Made by a program: the position numbers and the translations under genes
The notes under the pieces: model-generated
What the model saw: the letters and a program-made list of their open reading frames with translations, nothing else
What the model was told of the DNA's origin: nothing
Database searches by the model: none
Source of the DNA: Lachnospiraceae bacterium
Lineage (GTDB): Bacteria; Bacillota; Clostridia; Lachnospirales; Lachnospiraceae
Assembly (NCBI GenBank): GCA_030523275.1
Contig: JAUNIX010000019.1
Span: 1-60,192 of the forward strand
DNA length: 60,192 nt
Direction: 5' to 3'
Shown here: positions 1 to 8,106 of the stretch, piece after piece
Layout of the letters: each line of letters begins with the position of its first letter
Numbering within the stretch: position 1 is the first letter of the stretch

Positions 1-20
1 GAAATGGAAGGATGAAGAGC

Positions 21-1229
21 ATGGAAGAAACAATGTTAAAGTTCACCCAGAAACTAGAAGAACTTGTACAGTTAGGAAAAAAGAATAAAAATACACTGGA
101 GTATTCCGAAATTGAAAAGCATTTTAGTGGTTTTAATCTGACTGCCGATTTAATTGAAACTATTTATGCTTATTTGGAAGAAAAAGGAATTGATGTCTTA
201 ACGATTACAGAAGAAGACGATGATCTTGCAGATGAAATTGAACAGGAAAGTGTCGAAGATATTGATATGTCCGTGCCGGATTCTGTTAGCATTGAAGATC
301 CTGTGCGCATGTATTTAAAAGAGATTGGTAAAGTTCCACTTCTTACGGCAGATGAAGAAAAGGAGCTTGCGCAGAACATGGAAAATGGTTTAAAAGCGCA
401 GGAAGAACTCGATGAATTACAAAAAGTAATCGATCAAGCTTCTGAAGAAGAAAAAGTGGTCTATGAGGCAAGAATCAAAGAGTTAAATCGTCTCATTGAA
501 ACTGGAGAACAATCAAAGAAAAAGCTTGCGGAAGCAAACTTACGATTGGTTGTAAGTATCGCCAAACGTTATGTTGGACGAGGTATGTTATTCCTTGATC
601 TGATCCAGGAAGGAAATTTAGGTTTAATCAAAGCGGTTGAAAAATTTGATTATGATAAGGGATTCAAATTTAGTACGTATGCGACATGGTGGATTCGTCA
701 AGCGATCACAAGAGCAATCGCCGATCAGGCTAGAACGATCCGTATTCCAGTGCATATGGTAGAGACGATCAACAAATTGATCCGTGTTTCTCGTCAGTTA
801 CTGCAGGAATTAGGACGTGAACCGACTCCAGAAGAAATTGCCGAAGAAATGAACATGCCAGTAGAACGTGTACGTGAAATTTTAAAAATTTCCCAGGAAC
901 CTGTTTCTTTGGAAACTCCGATCGGAGAAGAAGAAGATAGTCATCTTGGAGATTTCATTCAGGATGAGAATGTGCCAGTGCCAGCGGAAGCAGCTGCATT
1001 TACATTATTAAAAGAGCAGTTAGTAGAAGTGCTTGGCACACTGACAGAAAGAGAACAGAAAGTATTATGTTTACGTTTCGGACTTGAGGATGGACGTGCT
1101 CGCACATTGGAAGAAGTTGGAAAAGAATTCAATGTTACCAGAGAACGTATTCGACAGATCGAGGCAAAAGCACTTCGTAAATTGCGTCATCCAAGTAGAA
1201 GTCGCAAATTAAAAGATTATTTAGATTAA
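21..1229 (+). CDS. rpoD: RNA polymerase primary sigma factor RpoD (SigA)
   Basis: Housekeeping sigma-70 factor that directs RNA polymerase to promoters. An acidic region 1.1 covers about the first 80 residues. Region 1.2 begins at [11 protein letters not shown] (about residue 93). Region 2 follows with [10 protein letters not shown] and the -10 recognition helix [10 protein letters not shown] (about residue 220). Region 4 ends with the helix-turn-helix [18 protein letters not shown] (about 370-390) and a normal C-terminus. About 402 residues is usual for the family. I chose the ATG at 21 because GGAAGG at 6-11 lies 9 nt upstream; an in-frame ATG at 12 is possible. Bases 1-15 read E-M-E-G-stop in frame 1 and may be the end of an upstream gene, by gene-order convention dnaG, overlapping the ATG at 12. 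Confidence 0.97.
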   Translation: MEETMLKFTQKLEELVQLGKKNKNTLEYSEIEKHFSGFNLTADLIETIYAYLEEKGIDVLTITEEDDDLADEIEQESVEDIDMSVPDSVSIEDPVRMYLKEIGKVPLLTADEEKELAQNMENGLKAQEELDELQKVIDQASEEEKVVYEARIKELNRLIETGEQSKKKLAEANLRLVVSIAKRYVGRGMLFLDLIQEGNLGLIKAVEKFDYDKGFKFSTYATWWIRQAITRAIADQARTIRIPVHMVETINKLIRVSRQLLQELGREPTPEEIAEEMNMPVERVREILKISQEPVSLETPIGEEEDSHLGDFIQDENVPVPAEAAAFTLLKEQLVEVLGTLTEREQKVLCLRFGLEDGRARTLEEVGKEFNVTRERIRQIEAKALRKLRHPSRSRKLKDYLD

Positions 1230-1243
1230 TAAGGGTAATATCT

Positions 1244-1930
1244 ATGGAATTATCAAAACGATTACAAACCATTGCTGATATGGTGTCGGAAGGGAACCGT
1301 TTGGTTGACATTGGAACAGACCATGGATACATACCGATTGATTTGTTAAGAAAAGGGAAGATTCCCACGGCCATTGCCATGGATGTGGGAGTCGGACCTT
1401 TAGAACGTGCAAGAGATCATATTCAGGCATACTGTTTAGCCGACAAAGCAGTGTGCCGTCTTTCTGATGGATTTAAAGAATATCAGCAAGGTGAAGCGGA
1501 TACCGCCGTGATTGCTGGTATGGGGGGCGATTTGATGTCTAAAATCCTCGAGGAAGGTAGTTCAAAACTTCCTGAGGAATTAATTCTTCAACCACAGTCA
1601 GAATGGTTTAAAGTTCGAATTTTTTTGCAGAATCACGAATATAAAATTGTAGAAGAAGAAATGTTAAAAGAGGATGGAAAATATTATGTTGTGATCAAGG
1701 CTGTTTGTGGCAGCGGAGAAACTTTGAATGAATCAGAGATTTTATATGGTCCATATCTGCTTGCTCATAAGCATCCAGTATTACAGGAATATTTGCAGTA
1801 TACAAAACATACACTGGAAAAGATTTTGGCGAATCTTGAACAGGTAGACACAGAGTCTGCAAAAACACGAAAAATAGAAATACAAACACAATTAGATGAA
1901 ATAAAAGGAGCGTGTACATATTTTGAATAG
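1244..1930 (+). CDS. trmK: tRNA (adenine(22)-N1)-methyltransferase TrmK
   Basis: SAM-dependent methyltransferase expected to make m1A22 in tRNA. The glycine-rich SAM motif VDIGTDHGYIPIDLL is at about residues 21-35, and the family motif VIAGMGGDLM at about 89-98. The Rossmann part is followed by a C-terminal helical coiled region (about 185-225), the usual TrmK layout, and 228 residues is normal. It starts 14 nt after rpoD and overlaps the next gene by 8 nt, so the two are probably translated from one message. The rpoD-trmK-Nif3 order is widespread in Firmicutes. The ribosome site (AAGGG) is weak. Confidence 0.93.
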   Translation: MELSKRLQTIADMVSEGNRLVDIGTDHGYIPIDLLRKGKIPTAIAMDVGVGPLERARDHIQAYCLADKAVCRLSDGFKEYQQGEADTAVIAGMGGDLMSKILEEGSSKLPEELILQPQSEWFKVRIFLQNHEYKIVEEEMLKEDGKYYVVIKAVCGSGETLNESEILYGPYLLAHKHPVLQEYLQYTKHTLEKILANLEQVDTESAKTRKIEIQTQLDEIKGACTYFE

Positions 1931-2705
1931 CAGAAATTTATTAGCTTTATTAGAAAAATTTGCTCCTAAACGTTATGCCTGTTCCTGGGATAACGTCGGA
2001 TTACTTGTAGGACATTCCGACAAAGAAATTAGCAAAGTAATCGTTGCGTTAGATGCAACCAATGAAGTGGTAGAACGCGCAGTTGCAGAAGGGGCAGATA
2101 TGATCATTACGCATCATCCGGTTATTTTTTCATCAATGAAAAAAGTAAACGATGAGGGGTTTTTGGGAGAAAAGTTATTGACATTGATTGAACATCAAAT
2201 TTCTTGTTTTGCTATGCATACAAATTTTGATGTCATCGGTATGGCTGACTTAGCAGCAAATTATCTTGGTTTTCCCAAGGATGCTGAGCCTTTAGAGGTG
2301 ACAATAGAGGAAGACGGAAAGTTAGAAGGAATCGGAAGAATTGCTAAAATTCCACAGGAAATGACATTGCAACAATATACTGAATTTGTCAAAAAGGCAC
2401 TATCTTTAGAGCATGTACTTTTATTTGGTGATGGAGATAAGATTGTCAAAACGGTAGCAATTTCTCCAGGTTCTGGTCGTAGTATGACGAATCTTGCAGT
2501 TGAAAAAGGAGTCGATGTTTTGATCACAGGTGATATTGGTCATCATGAAGGCCTCGATGCACTTGACATGGGCTTGGCGGTCATTGAAGCTGGTCATTAT
2601 GGTACGGAATATATATTTATTGATTATGTAACAGAATTTTTAGAAAGAGAGACTTCCTTGACTGTGATTCCTGTAAAATCAGGAAGTCCCTATAAAGTAA
2701 TTTAA
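1923..2705 (+). CDS. Nif3-like dinuclear metal centre protein (YqfO type)
   Basis: Member of the NIF3/YqfO family of hexameric proteins with a dinuclear metal site; its biochemical role is not settled. Metal-site motifs are ITHHPVIF (about residue 61-68) and, near the C-terminus, GHYGTEY with the conserved His and Glu. At 260 residues it is the short form, without the extra insert domain of B. subtilis YqfO. The start codon is TTG at 1923, chosen because AGGAG at 1906-1910 precedes it and the reading MNSRNLLALLEK matches the family N-terminus. It overlaps trmK by 8 nt, a pairing seen in many Firmicutes. Confidence 0.92.
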   Translation: MNSRNLLALLEKFAPKRYACSWDNVGLLVGHSDKEISKVIVALDATNEVVERAVAEGADMIITHHPVIFSSMKKVNDEGFLGEKLLTLIEHQISCFAMHTNFDVIGMADLAANYLGFPKDAEPLEVTIEEDGKLEGIGRIAKIPQEMTLQQYTEFVKKALSLEHVLLFGDGDKIVKTVAISPGSGRSMTNLAVEKGVDVLITGDIGHHEGLDALDMGLAVIEAGHYGTEYIFIDYVTEFLERETSLTVIPVKSGSPYKVI

Positions 2706-2727
2706 AAAAGTAAATGGGGGTGATGGT

Positions 2728-4383
2728 ATGAGCATGATTTATGTGACAGTAAATGGACAAAATCTGGAAATACCAGAAGGAACAACCTATGAACAATTAG
2801 CTGAGCATTTGCAGTTAGGCGATGACACGATGCTGGTACAGACAGGAAATGTGCTAAAAGAACTTATAAAATGCGTACAGGATGGAGAAACAATCGAGTT
2901 TTTATCAACGTCATCTACTCCGGGGTATCTGACTTATAAAAGAAGTGTCAATTTATTATTTTATAAAGCAGTCCAGGATGTTCTTGGTGAGCAGGCGGCG
3001 CGTGATATTACAATCTTACATTCTGTTGGTAATGCCTATTATTATGAATTTTGTTCAGAAATTTATAAGCCATCAAAAGTCATTGCACAAAAGATTCAGG
3101 AACAGATGGAACATTTAGTTCGGGACGACCTGAAGATTGAAAAATATAACATGCGTACAGCAGATGCAATCGCTTATTTCCGGGAACAAGATCGTTTGGA
3201 TAAAGTGAAATTATTAAAGTATCGTCGCTCATCAAGAACGAATTTATATCGAATTGGCGATTATGATGATTATTTTTATGGATATATGGTTCCATCGACA
3301 AGAAGGCTACATTATTTTCAAGTGGAATGTCAAGATAAATATCTCTTATTGCGCTTGCCAAGACGAAATCAGCCATCCGAAATTTTGATGTTAGAAGAGC
3401 GTCCAAAATTTTTACATGTTTTGGAACGTTCGAAAGAATGGTCAAGAACAATGCAGGTGGCTCATGTCGGAGAACTAAACGAAGTGATTACAAGTGGTAA
3501 TATTCATGAACTTATCTTAGTTCAGGAGGCATTACAGGAAAACTTATTGTATAAAATTGCGCAGGAAATATTAGAGCAAAAGAAAAAGATTGTTTTGATC
3601 GCAGGACCGTCTTCTTCCGGTAAAACGACTTTTTCTCATCGATTAGCAATTCAGCTACGGATCCATGGATTGAACCCGCATCCGATTGCATTGGATGATT
3701 TTTTTAAAGATCGGAATTTGGCACCAAAAGATGAAAATGGTGAATATAATTTTGAAAGTCTTGATTGTCTTAATATTGAATTGTTTAACCAATGTATGCT
3801 TGATCTTTTGGCAGGAAAAGAAGTGATCATGCCAAGATATAATTTTATTGACGGTGTCAGTGAATGGTCGAATAATCCGATGAAAATTGGGAAAAGTGAT
3901 GTGTTGATCATAGAAGGGATTCATGGATTAAACGAGAAATTATCTTATAGCTTGCCATCTGACTGCAAATATAAAATATATGTTAGCGCATTGACACAAT
4001 TGGCGATTGATCAGCACAATCGTATTCCAACCACAGATGGCAGACTGATCAGGCGAATCGTTCGTGATGCCCGTTGTCGTGGAAATGATGCAAGATCGAC
4101 AATTGCTCGCTGGAATTCTGTAAGAGCTGGCGAAGAAGAAAATATATTTCCCTATCAGGAACAGGCAGATGTCATGTTTAATTCTGCACAGGTATATGAG
4201 TTGGCTGTTTTAAAACAATATGCAGAACCTCTATTATTTGCGGTACCGCATGATACGATGGAATATCAGGAAGCAAAAAGATTATTGAAGTTTTTTGATT
4301 ATTTTTTGAATATTCGCAGTGAGGATATTCCACTTAGTTCTATTTTGCGAGAGTTTATCGGTGGAGGTTGCTTTCGCATTTGA
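2728..4383 (+). CDS. TGS-domain nucleoside (uridine-type) kinase
   Basis: Fusion protein of 551 residues. An N-terminal TGS (ubiquitin-like) domain spans about 1-62, followed by a threonyl-tRNA-synthetase-like second domain (about 65-240, with ITILHSVGNAYYYEF). The C-terminal half is a uridine-kinase/PRK-type P-loop kinase, with Walker A GPSSSGKT at about 293-300, LDDFFKDR at about 325 and IIEGIHGLN at about 393. Such proteins are annotated as nucleoside kinases in Clostridia; the substrate cannot be read from sequence. The SD GGGGGTG is upstream of ATG 2728; a second ATG at 2734 is also possible. A promoter for rnpB appears to lie in the last codons. Confidence 0.9.
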   Translation: MSMIYVTVNGQNLEIPEGTTYEQLAEHLQLGDDTMLVQTGNVLKELIKCVQDGETIEFLSTSSTPGYLTYKRSVNLLFYKAVQDVLGEQAARDITILHSVGNAYYYEFCSEIYKPSKVIAQKIQEQMEHLVRDDLKIEKYNMRTADAIAYFREQDRLDKVKLLKYRRSSRTNLYRIGDYDDYFYGYMVPSTRRLHYFQVECQDKYLLLRLPRRNQPSEILMLEERPKFLHVLERSKEWSRTMQVAHVGELNEVITSGNIHELILVQEALQENLLYKIAQEILEQKKKIVLIAGPSSSGKTTFSHRLAIQLRIHGLNPHPIALDDFFKDRNLAPKDENGEYNFESLDCLNIELFNQCMLDLLAGKEVIMPRYNFIDGVSEWSNNPMKIGKSDVLIIEGIHGLNEKLSYSLPSDCKYKIYVSALTQLAIDQHNRIPTTDGRLIRRIVRDARCRGNDARSTIARWNSVRAGEEENIFPYQEQADVMFNSAQVYELAVLKQYAEPLLFAVPHDTMEYQEAKRLLKFFDYFLNIRSEDIPLSSILREFIGGGCFRI

Positions 4384-4396
4384 TTTGTGTTAAAAT
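4368..4396 (+). promoter_or_regulatory. Promoter for rnpB
   Basis: TTGCTT (4368-4373), 17 nt, TAAAAT (4391-4396). The -35 box lies inside the last codons of the kinase gene. Predicted initiation near 4403 coincides with the 5' end of the RNase P RNA helix P1. Confidence 0.6.
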
Positions 4397-4403
4397 TGAA
4401 AAT

Positions 4404-4772
4404 CGAGTCAGATAAATGGTCGCGCCTGTTATATTACACTAAGTAATTGCCTGGCAATTTTAGTGTAACGCAGGTGAGGAAAGTCCGGGCTTCATAGGGC
4501 AGGATGCCGGATAACGTCCGGTGGAGGTAACTCTAAGGAAAGTGCAACAGAAATAAACCGCTGCAACGCAGTAAGGGTGGAAAGGCGAGGTAAGAGCTCA
4601 CCGCCTGTCTGGTAACAGAGAGGGCACATGTAAACCCCATCCGAAGCAAGACCGAGAAGAAGGCGTTACGGTTTGCCCGACCAGCTTTCAGGTGGGTCGC
4701 TAGAGCTTACTGGTGACAGTAAGTCGAGATAGATGATCATTCACGACATAACCCGGCTTATCGTCTGGCTCG
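4404..4772 (+). ncRNA. rnpB: RNase P RNA (M1-type)
   Basis: Catalytic RNA of RNase P, which removes tRNA 5' leaders. The universally conserved 5' core GAGGAAAGTCCGGGCTTC follows a P2/P3 hairpin made of ATTACACTAA / TTTAGTGTAA arms. The conserved region AGAGAGGGCACATG and the 3' core with AGATAGATGATC and ACATAACCCGGCTTA are also present. The ends pair to close P1: CGAGTCAGATAA at 4404 against TTATCGTCTGGCTCG ending at 4772. About 369 nt is a normal length, and the layout looks like bacterial class A. No tRNA or protein gene overlaps it. Confidence 0.96.
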
Positions 4773-4809
4773 ATATTTTGCTGATGACGGAAAAGCATAA
4801 AACAAAAGG

Positions 4810-4853
4810 AAGATATTCATTGAAACATTAGATTTCATTGAATATCTTTTTTG
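4810..4853 (+). terminator. Rho-independent terminator downstream of rnpB
   Basis: A 10-bp stem AAGATATTCA / TGAATATCTT is extended, after a T-T mismatch, by TGAAA / TTTCA with a 7-nt loop, and is followed by a T run. It sits 38 nt after the RNase P RNA. The rest of 4854-5010 holds only the AT-rich upstream region of the wall hydrolase gene. Confidence 0.85.
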
Positions 4854-5010
4854 TTTCAAAGGAAATTCAAGGAGGACTTTTCCGCGTTGCATGTATAAAA
4901 AAGATTTAATTGTTAAAAATATAAGTAGAAATGATGAAGAAAATGTAACATATTTGAAATCGAACATGCATACAATAACATTAATACATATGGAAAAGGA
5001 AGTGTAAACT

Positions 5011-5637
5011 ATGAATTATAAATTGTATGCAGGACTTGCAACCGCCGGTTTGTTAATTTTGGCTTCGGCTATTCCATCTACGATTTCGGCTGAAACATTA
5101 GAAGATGGATTGCAGGAATTATCTGCAGTTGAATCTTATGAAAGAATTTTGGATGATAAAATAGTAAAAGAAGCAGAACCGTTGCAGGAGTCTTTAGCAA
5201 AAATTGATTTGACAACGCGAGTGCAGTCACTTCCTGCTAAAAGACTTTATAATATATCAGACACCGATTTTCAGGTGTTAAGCAGGATCGTTGAGGCAGA
5301 AGCGACAGATAAAGATATGAAAAGTAAAATATTAGTTGCAAATGTGATTTTAAATCGTTGGAAATCAGGTGAATTTCCAGATACAATCCAAGAGGTTGTT
5401 TTTCAAAGAGAAAATGGAGCTGTTCAGTTTTCTCCGACTGCTGATGGTAGATATTATTCTGTTCATGTGACAGAGAGTTCCAGAGAAAGCGTGGACAGGG
5501 CACTAAAAGGAGAAGATTATTCGGAAGGCGCACTCTATTTTGTAGAGCGTTCGATTGCTGATCCGAAAAATGTAAGCTGGTTTGACCGGGCATTAACAAA
5601 GTTGTTTGAATATCAGGGACATGCTTTTTATAAATAA
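5011..5637 (+). CDS. Secreted cell wall hydrolase, SleB/CwlJ-type (Hydrolase_2)
   Basis: Predicted exported peptidoglycan hydrolase of 208 residues. A signal peptide (basic MNYK, hydrophobic core, cleavage near ISAE at about residue 27) is followed by a linker and the SleB/CwlJ catalytic domain (about 88-208). Family marks are LSRIVEAEA with the catalytic Glu, LVANVILNRW and QFSPTADGR. Members include spore-cortex lytic enzymes and vegetative wall hydrolases. Spore genes occur elsewhere in the window (dpaAB), so a role in germination is possible but not shown. It appears monocistronic, with AAAAGGAAG as ribosome site. Confidence 0.88.
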   Translation: MNYKLYAGLATAGLLILASAIPSTISAETLEDGLQELSAVESYERILDDKIVKEAEPLQESLAKIDLTTRVQSLPAKRLYNISDTDFQVLSRIVEAEATDKDMKSKILVANVILNRWKSGEFPDTIQEVVFQRENGAVQFSPTADGRYYSVHVTESSRESVDRALKGEDYSEGALYFVERSIADPKNVSWFDRALTKLFEYQGHAFYK

Positions 5638-5642
5638 AAGTA

Positions 5643-5671
5643 TTGACAAAATGAAAAAAACGACATAGAAT
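5643..5671 (+). promoter_or_regulatory. Promoter of the trpXYZ T-box leader
   Basis: TTGACA (5643-5648), 17 nt, TAGAAT (5666-5671), a near-consensus housekeeping promoter just after the wall hydrolase stop codon. Initiation is expected near 5678, at the start of the T-box leader. Confidence 0.75.
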
Positions 5672-5689
5672 AAGAACAAATAGTAACAA

Positions 5690-5942
5690 AACCGTTGAAA
5701 AAGAGTAGTAGATAATCTGCAAGCGTTTCAGAGAGTCGTTGGTGGTGTAAATACGGCACGTAAGCTTTTATTGAATGGACTTTTGAGGGTGACTTTGAAA
5801 TTAGTAGGAGTTGCCGGGATTCCAACCCGTTATCAAGTGGACATATATGGTAGTATATGATAAAGTGGATATTCAATTATCAATTTGAGTGGTACCGCGG
5901 AAGATATTTCGTCTCAATCTTTATAAGATTGGGACTTTTTTA
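5690..5942 (+). promoter_or_regulatory. T-box leader with tryptophan (UGG) specifier and terminator
   Basis: tRNA-sensing leader RNA. Stem I starts with the GAGTAGTAGA region, carries the AGAGAG bulge (5730s) and a GGTGG-containing apical loop, and descends to GAA-TGG-AC-TTTTGAG, where the codon after GAA is the specifier: TGG, tryptophan. The 14-nt T-box core GAGTGGTACCGCGG is at 5887-5900. The terminator GTCTCAATCTT / AAGATTGGGAC (5911-5935) with a T run follows. Uncharged tRNA(Trp) should favour the antiterminator. The base after UGG in the bulge is U, which would pair with an A discriminator. The downstream genes are a predicted Trp transporter, which agrees with the specifier. Confidence 0.92.
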
Positions 5943-5943
5943 T

Positions 5944-6060
5944 TGTATAGGTAATTTTTTTGAAATTCCCTATACAGCAAAAACACTCCACGGGGATGCG
6001 ACTAGATGCATAAGGTAATATGACTACTTCCAGCAGTCTGCATCTGGCGTGCAAAGCGAA
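5944..6060 (+). repeat. Interspersed structured element, copy 1 (trpX leader)
   Basis: About 117 nt lying between the T-box terminator and trpX, matched by a second copy in front of queD (14954-15133). It starts with a hairpin (TGTATAGG / CCTATACA, 5944-5976). A nested structure follows: CACG 5989-5992 with CGTG 6048-6051; CTAGATGC 6002-6009 with GCATCTGG 6040-6047; and an inner hairpin ACT-A-CT / AG-C-AGT around 6023-6037. The 3' part GCATCTGGCGTGCAAAGCGAA is identical in both copies, while the stems differ but stay paired. Function unknown. Confidence 0.7.
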
Positions 6061-6184
6061 ATAAAGGTGCATGACTCAAAGCAACAAACAAGCATAAAAT
6101 CTTGTATGGTCTAGTAAAATATATCACTCGCACTTACTTTGACGGTCAATCATTTTATTAAAGAGTTGAAAAGGAGTAAAAAGA

Positions 6185-7201
6185 ATGAAAAAGAAATTAT
6201 TAACCTTGGGTTTAAGTCTTGTATTAGCAGGAACATTATTAACAGGTTGTGGTGGAAACTCTGATGGAAAATCTGGTTCTTCAGATGAATTAGCTCCAGT
6301 TACGATTGGTATTTCCCAGTTTGCAGAACATGGATCTCTTGAAAACTGTAAAGACGGCTTCTTACAGGGATTAGAATCAGAAGGATACAAAGAAGGCGAT
6401 AATTTAACGATTGAGTTTGAAAATGCACAGGCAGATACAGGAACTGCTTCTCAGATTGCCAATGATTTTGTTTCGAAAAAAGTTGATCTGATGTGTGCAA
6501 TCGCAACACCAAGCGCTATGGCATGTTATAATGCAGCAGAAGATGCAGATATCCCAGTTATCTATACAGCTGTATCTGATCCAGTGGCAGCAAAATTAGC
6601 AGATAAAGATGGAAAACCAGTTGGAGAAATTACTGGTACATCCGATGCATACCCATATGAAAAACAGTTGGAATTAGTCCGCAAAGTATTACCAGATGCA
6701 AAAAAAATCGGTATTTTACATACGACAAGTGAAACAAACTCTGATTCTCAGTTAGCAGCTTACAAAGAATTAGCTCCAAAATATGATTTTGAAATCGTAG
6801 ATAAAGGTGTTAGTGCAAGTGCAGATATTTCTCTGGCAACCGATAGCATCTTAAAAAATGTAGATTGTTTAGTAAACTTAACAGATAATACCGTTGTTGC
6901 AAGTCTTCCTACAATTTTAGATAAAGCAAATGAAGCTGGTATTCCTGTTTTTGGTTCAGAGATTGAACAGGTTAAAATTGGATGTTTAGCAGCAGCAGGT
7001 CTTGACTATATTGATCTTGGTAAACAAACTGGTAAAATGGCAGCTCAGGTTTTAAAAGGTGACAAGAAAGCATCTGAATTGAATTTTGAGACAATTACAG
7101 AACCTAAAGTTTATATCAACAATAAAGTAGCTAAAAATTTAAAAGTAAAAATCAGTGACGAAATAAAAGCTGATGAAACTTTTGATGAAATAAGCAAATA
7201 A
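6185..7201 (+). CDS. trpX: TrpX-type ABC transporter substrate-binding lipoprotein
   Basis: Periplasmic-binding-type lipoprotein (ABC_sub_bind family, COG2984) of 338 residues. It has a lipoprotein signal with lipobox LTGC (Cys at about residue 22), then a two-lobed binding domain beginning TIGISQFAEHGSLENCKDGF, with the family feature that tandem lobes recognise a small ligand. In Firmicutes this family with its permease and ATPase is the predicted tryptophan transporter TrpXYZ, often under Trp T-box control, and the leader here has a TGG specifier. First gene of a three-gene operon, SD AAAAGGAG. Ligand assignment rests on regulation and family, not on binding residues. Confidence 0.88.
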   Translation: MKKKLLTLGLSLVLAGTLLTGCGGNSDGKSGSSDELAPVTIGISQFAEHGSLENCKDGFLQGLESEGYKEGDNLTIEFENAQADTGTASQIANDFVSKKVDLMCAIATPSAMACYNAAEDADIPVIYTAVSDPVAAKLADKDGKPVGEITGTSDAYPYEKQLELVRKVLPDAKKIGILHTTSETNSDSQLAAYKELAPKYDFEIVDKGVSASADISLATDSILKNVDCLVNLTDNTVVASLPTILDKANEAGIPVFGSEIEQVKIGCLAAAGLDYIDLGKQTGKMAAQVLKGDKKASELNFETITEPKVYINNKVAKNLKVKISDEIKADETFDEISK

Positions 7202-7227
7202 TCAAAAGGAATTAGGAGGAATCTTGT

Positions 7228-8106
7228 ATGGCATCCCTGATAATAGGAATCTTTGAACAGGGCTTGATATATGGAATCATGGCTTTGGGAATTTATATCA
7301 CATATAAGATACTGGATTTTCCGGATTTAACAGTAGATGGCAGCTTCCCGCTTGGAGCCGCTATCACGGTTGTTTTAATCATGAAAGGTGTCAATCCATA
7401 TGTAACCTTGTTGGCAGCCGCCTTTGTTGGTGCGTTGTCTGGCATTGTGACCGGAATCATTCATGTTAAATTTAAAGTCAGAGACTTGTTATCCAGTATC
7501 ATTGTTATGACAGCATTATATTCGGTCAATTTAAGAATTGCCGGAAAAGCGAATGTGGCATTGTTTGGTCAAGATACAATTTTTAAAAATGATTTTATCA
7601 ATCGTATCTTTGATGGAGCGTTAAGTCCGTATAAAACAGTTATCATCATTCTCATTATCACACTGGTTGCAAAAATTCTTTTGGATGCATACCTGATAAC
7701 ACGTTCTGGATATTTACTACGAGCAGTTGGAGATAATGAGACGATCGTAACATCTCTAGCAAAAGATAGTGGTAAAGTAAAAATTGTTGGTCTTGCGATT
7801 GCCAATGCTCTGGTAGCACTTGCCGGTTGCGTTATGGCACAGCAACAGCGCTTTTTTGATGTGTCAATGGGAACTGGTACGATGGTAATTGGTCTTGCCA
7901 GTGTTATCATTGGTACAAAGATTTTTAAAAATATGACAAAAGTGAAAGCGACAAGTGCCGTTATTGTTGGCTCGATCATTTATAAAGGATGTGTAGCAGC
8001 AGCCATTTATGTTGGTCTGTCAGCAACAGATATGAAACTGATTACCTCAACATTATTCCTCGTTATTTTGATTATTACGATGGATAGAAAGAAGAAGGTG
8101 AAATAA
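7228..8106 (+). CDS. trpY: TrpY-type ABC transporter permease
   Basis: Integral membrane permease (COG4120, related to branched-chain amino acid/ribose permeases) of 292 residues, with about eight hydrophobic segments. The N-terminal region FEQGLIYGIMALGIYITYKIL and the stretch LDFPDLTVDGSFPLGAA are typical of the family. It lies 26 nt after trpX with an AGGAGG ribosome site, and its TAA stop abuts the ATG of the ATPase gene. It should form the membrane channel of the transporter controlled by the upstream T-box. Confidence 0.88.
   Translation: MASLIIGIFEQGLIYGIMALGIYITYKILDFPDLTVDGSFPLGAAITVVLIMKGVNPYVTLLAAAFVGALSGIVTGIIHVKFKVRDLLSSIIVMTALYSVNLRIAGKANVALFGQDTIFKNDFINRIFDGALSPYKTVIIILIITLVAKILLDAYLITRSGYLLRAVGDNETIVTSLAKDSGKVKIVGLAIANALVALAGCVMAQQQRFFDVSMGTGTMVIGLASVIIGTKIFKNMTKVKATSAVIVGSIIYKGCVAAAIYVGLSATDMKLITSTLFLVILIITMDRKKKVK

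Noticed and set aside
4815..4826. ATTGAAAC, the usual 3' end of type I-B/III CRISPR repeats, near rnpB
   Set aside because: It is part of the rnpB terminator stem, occurs once, and no regularly spaced repeats exist here or anywhere in the window.
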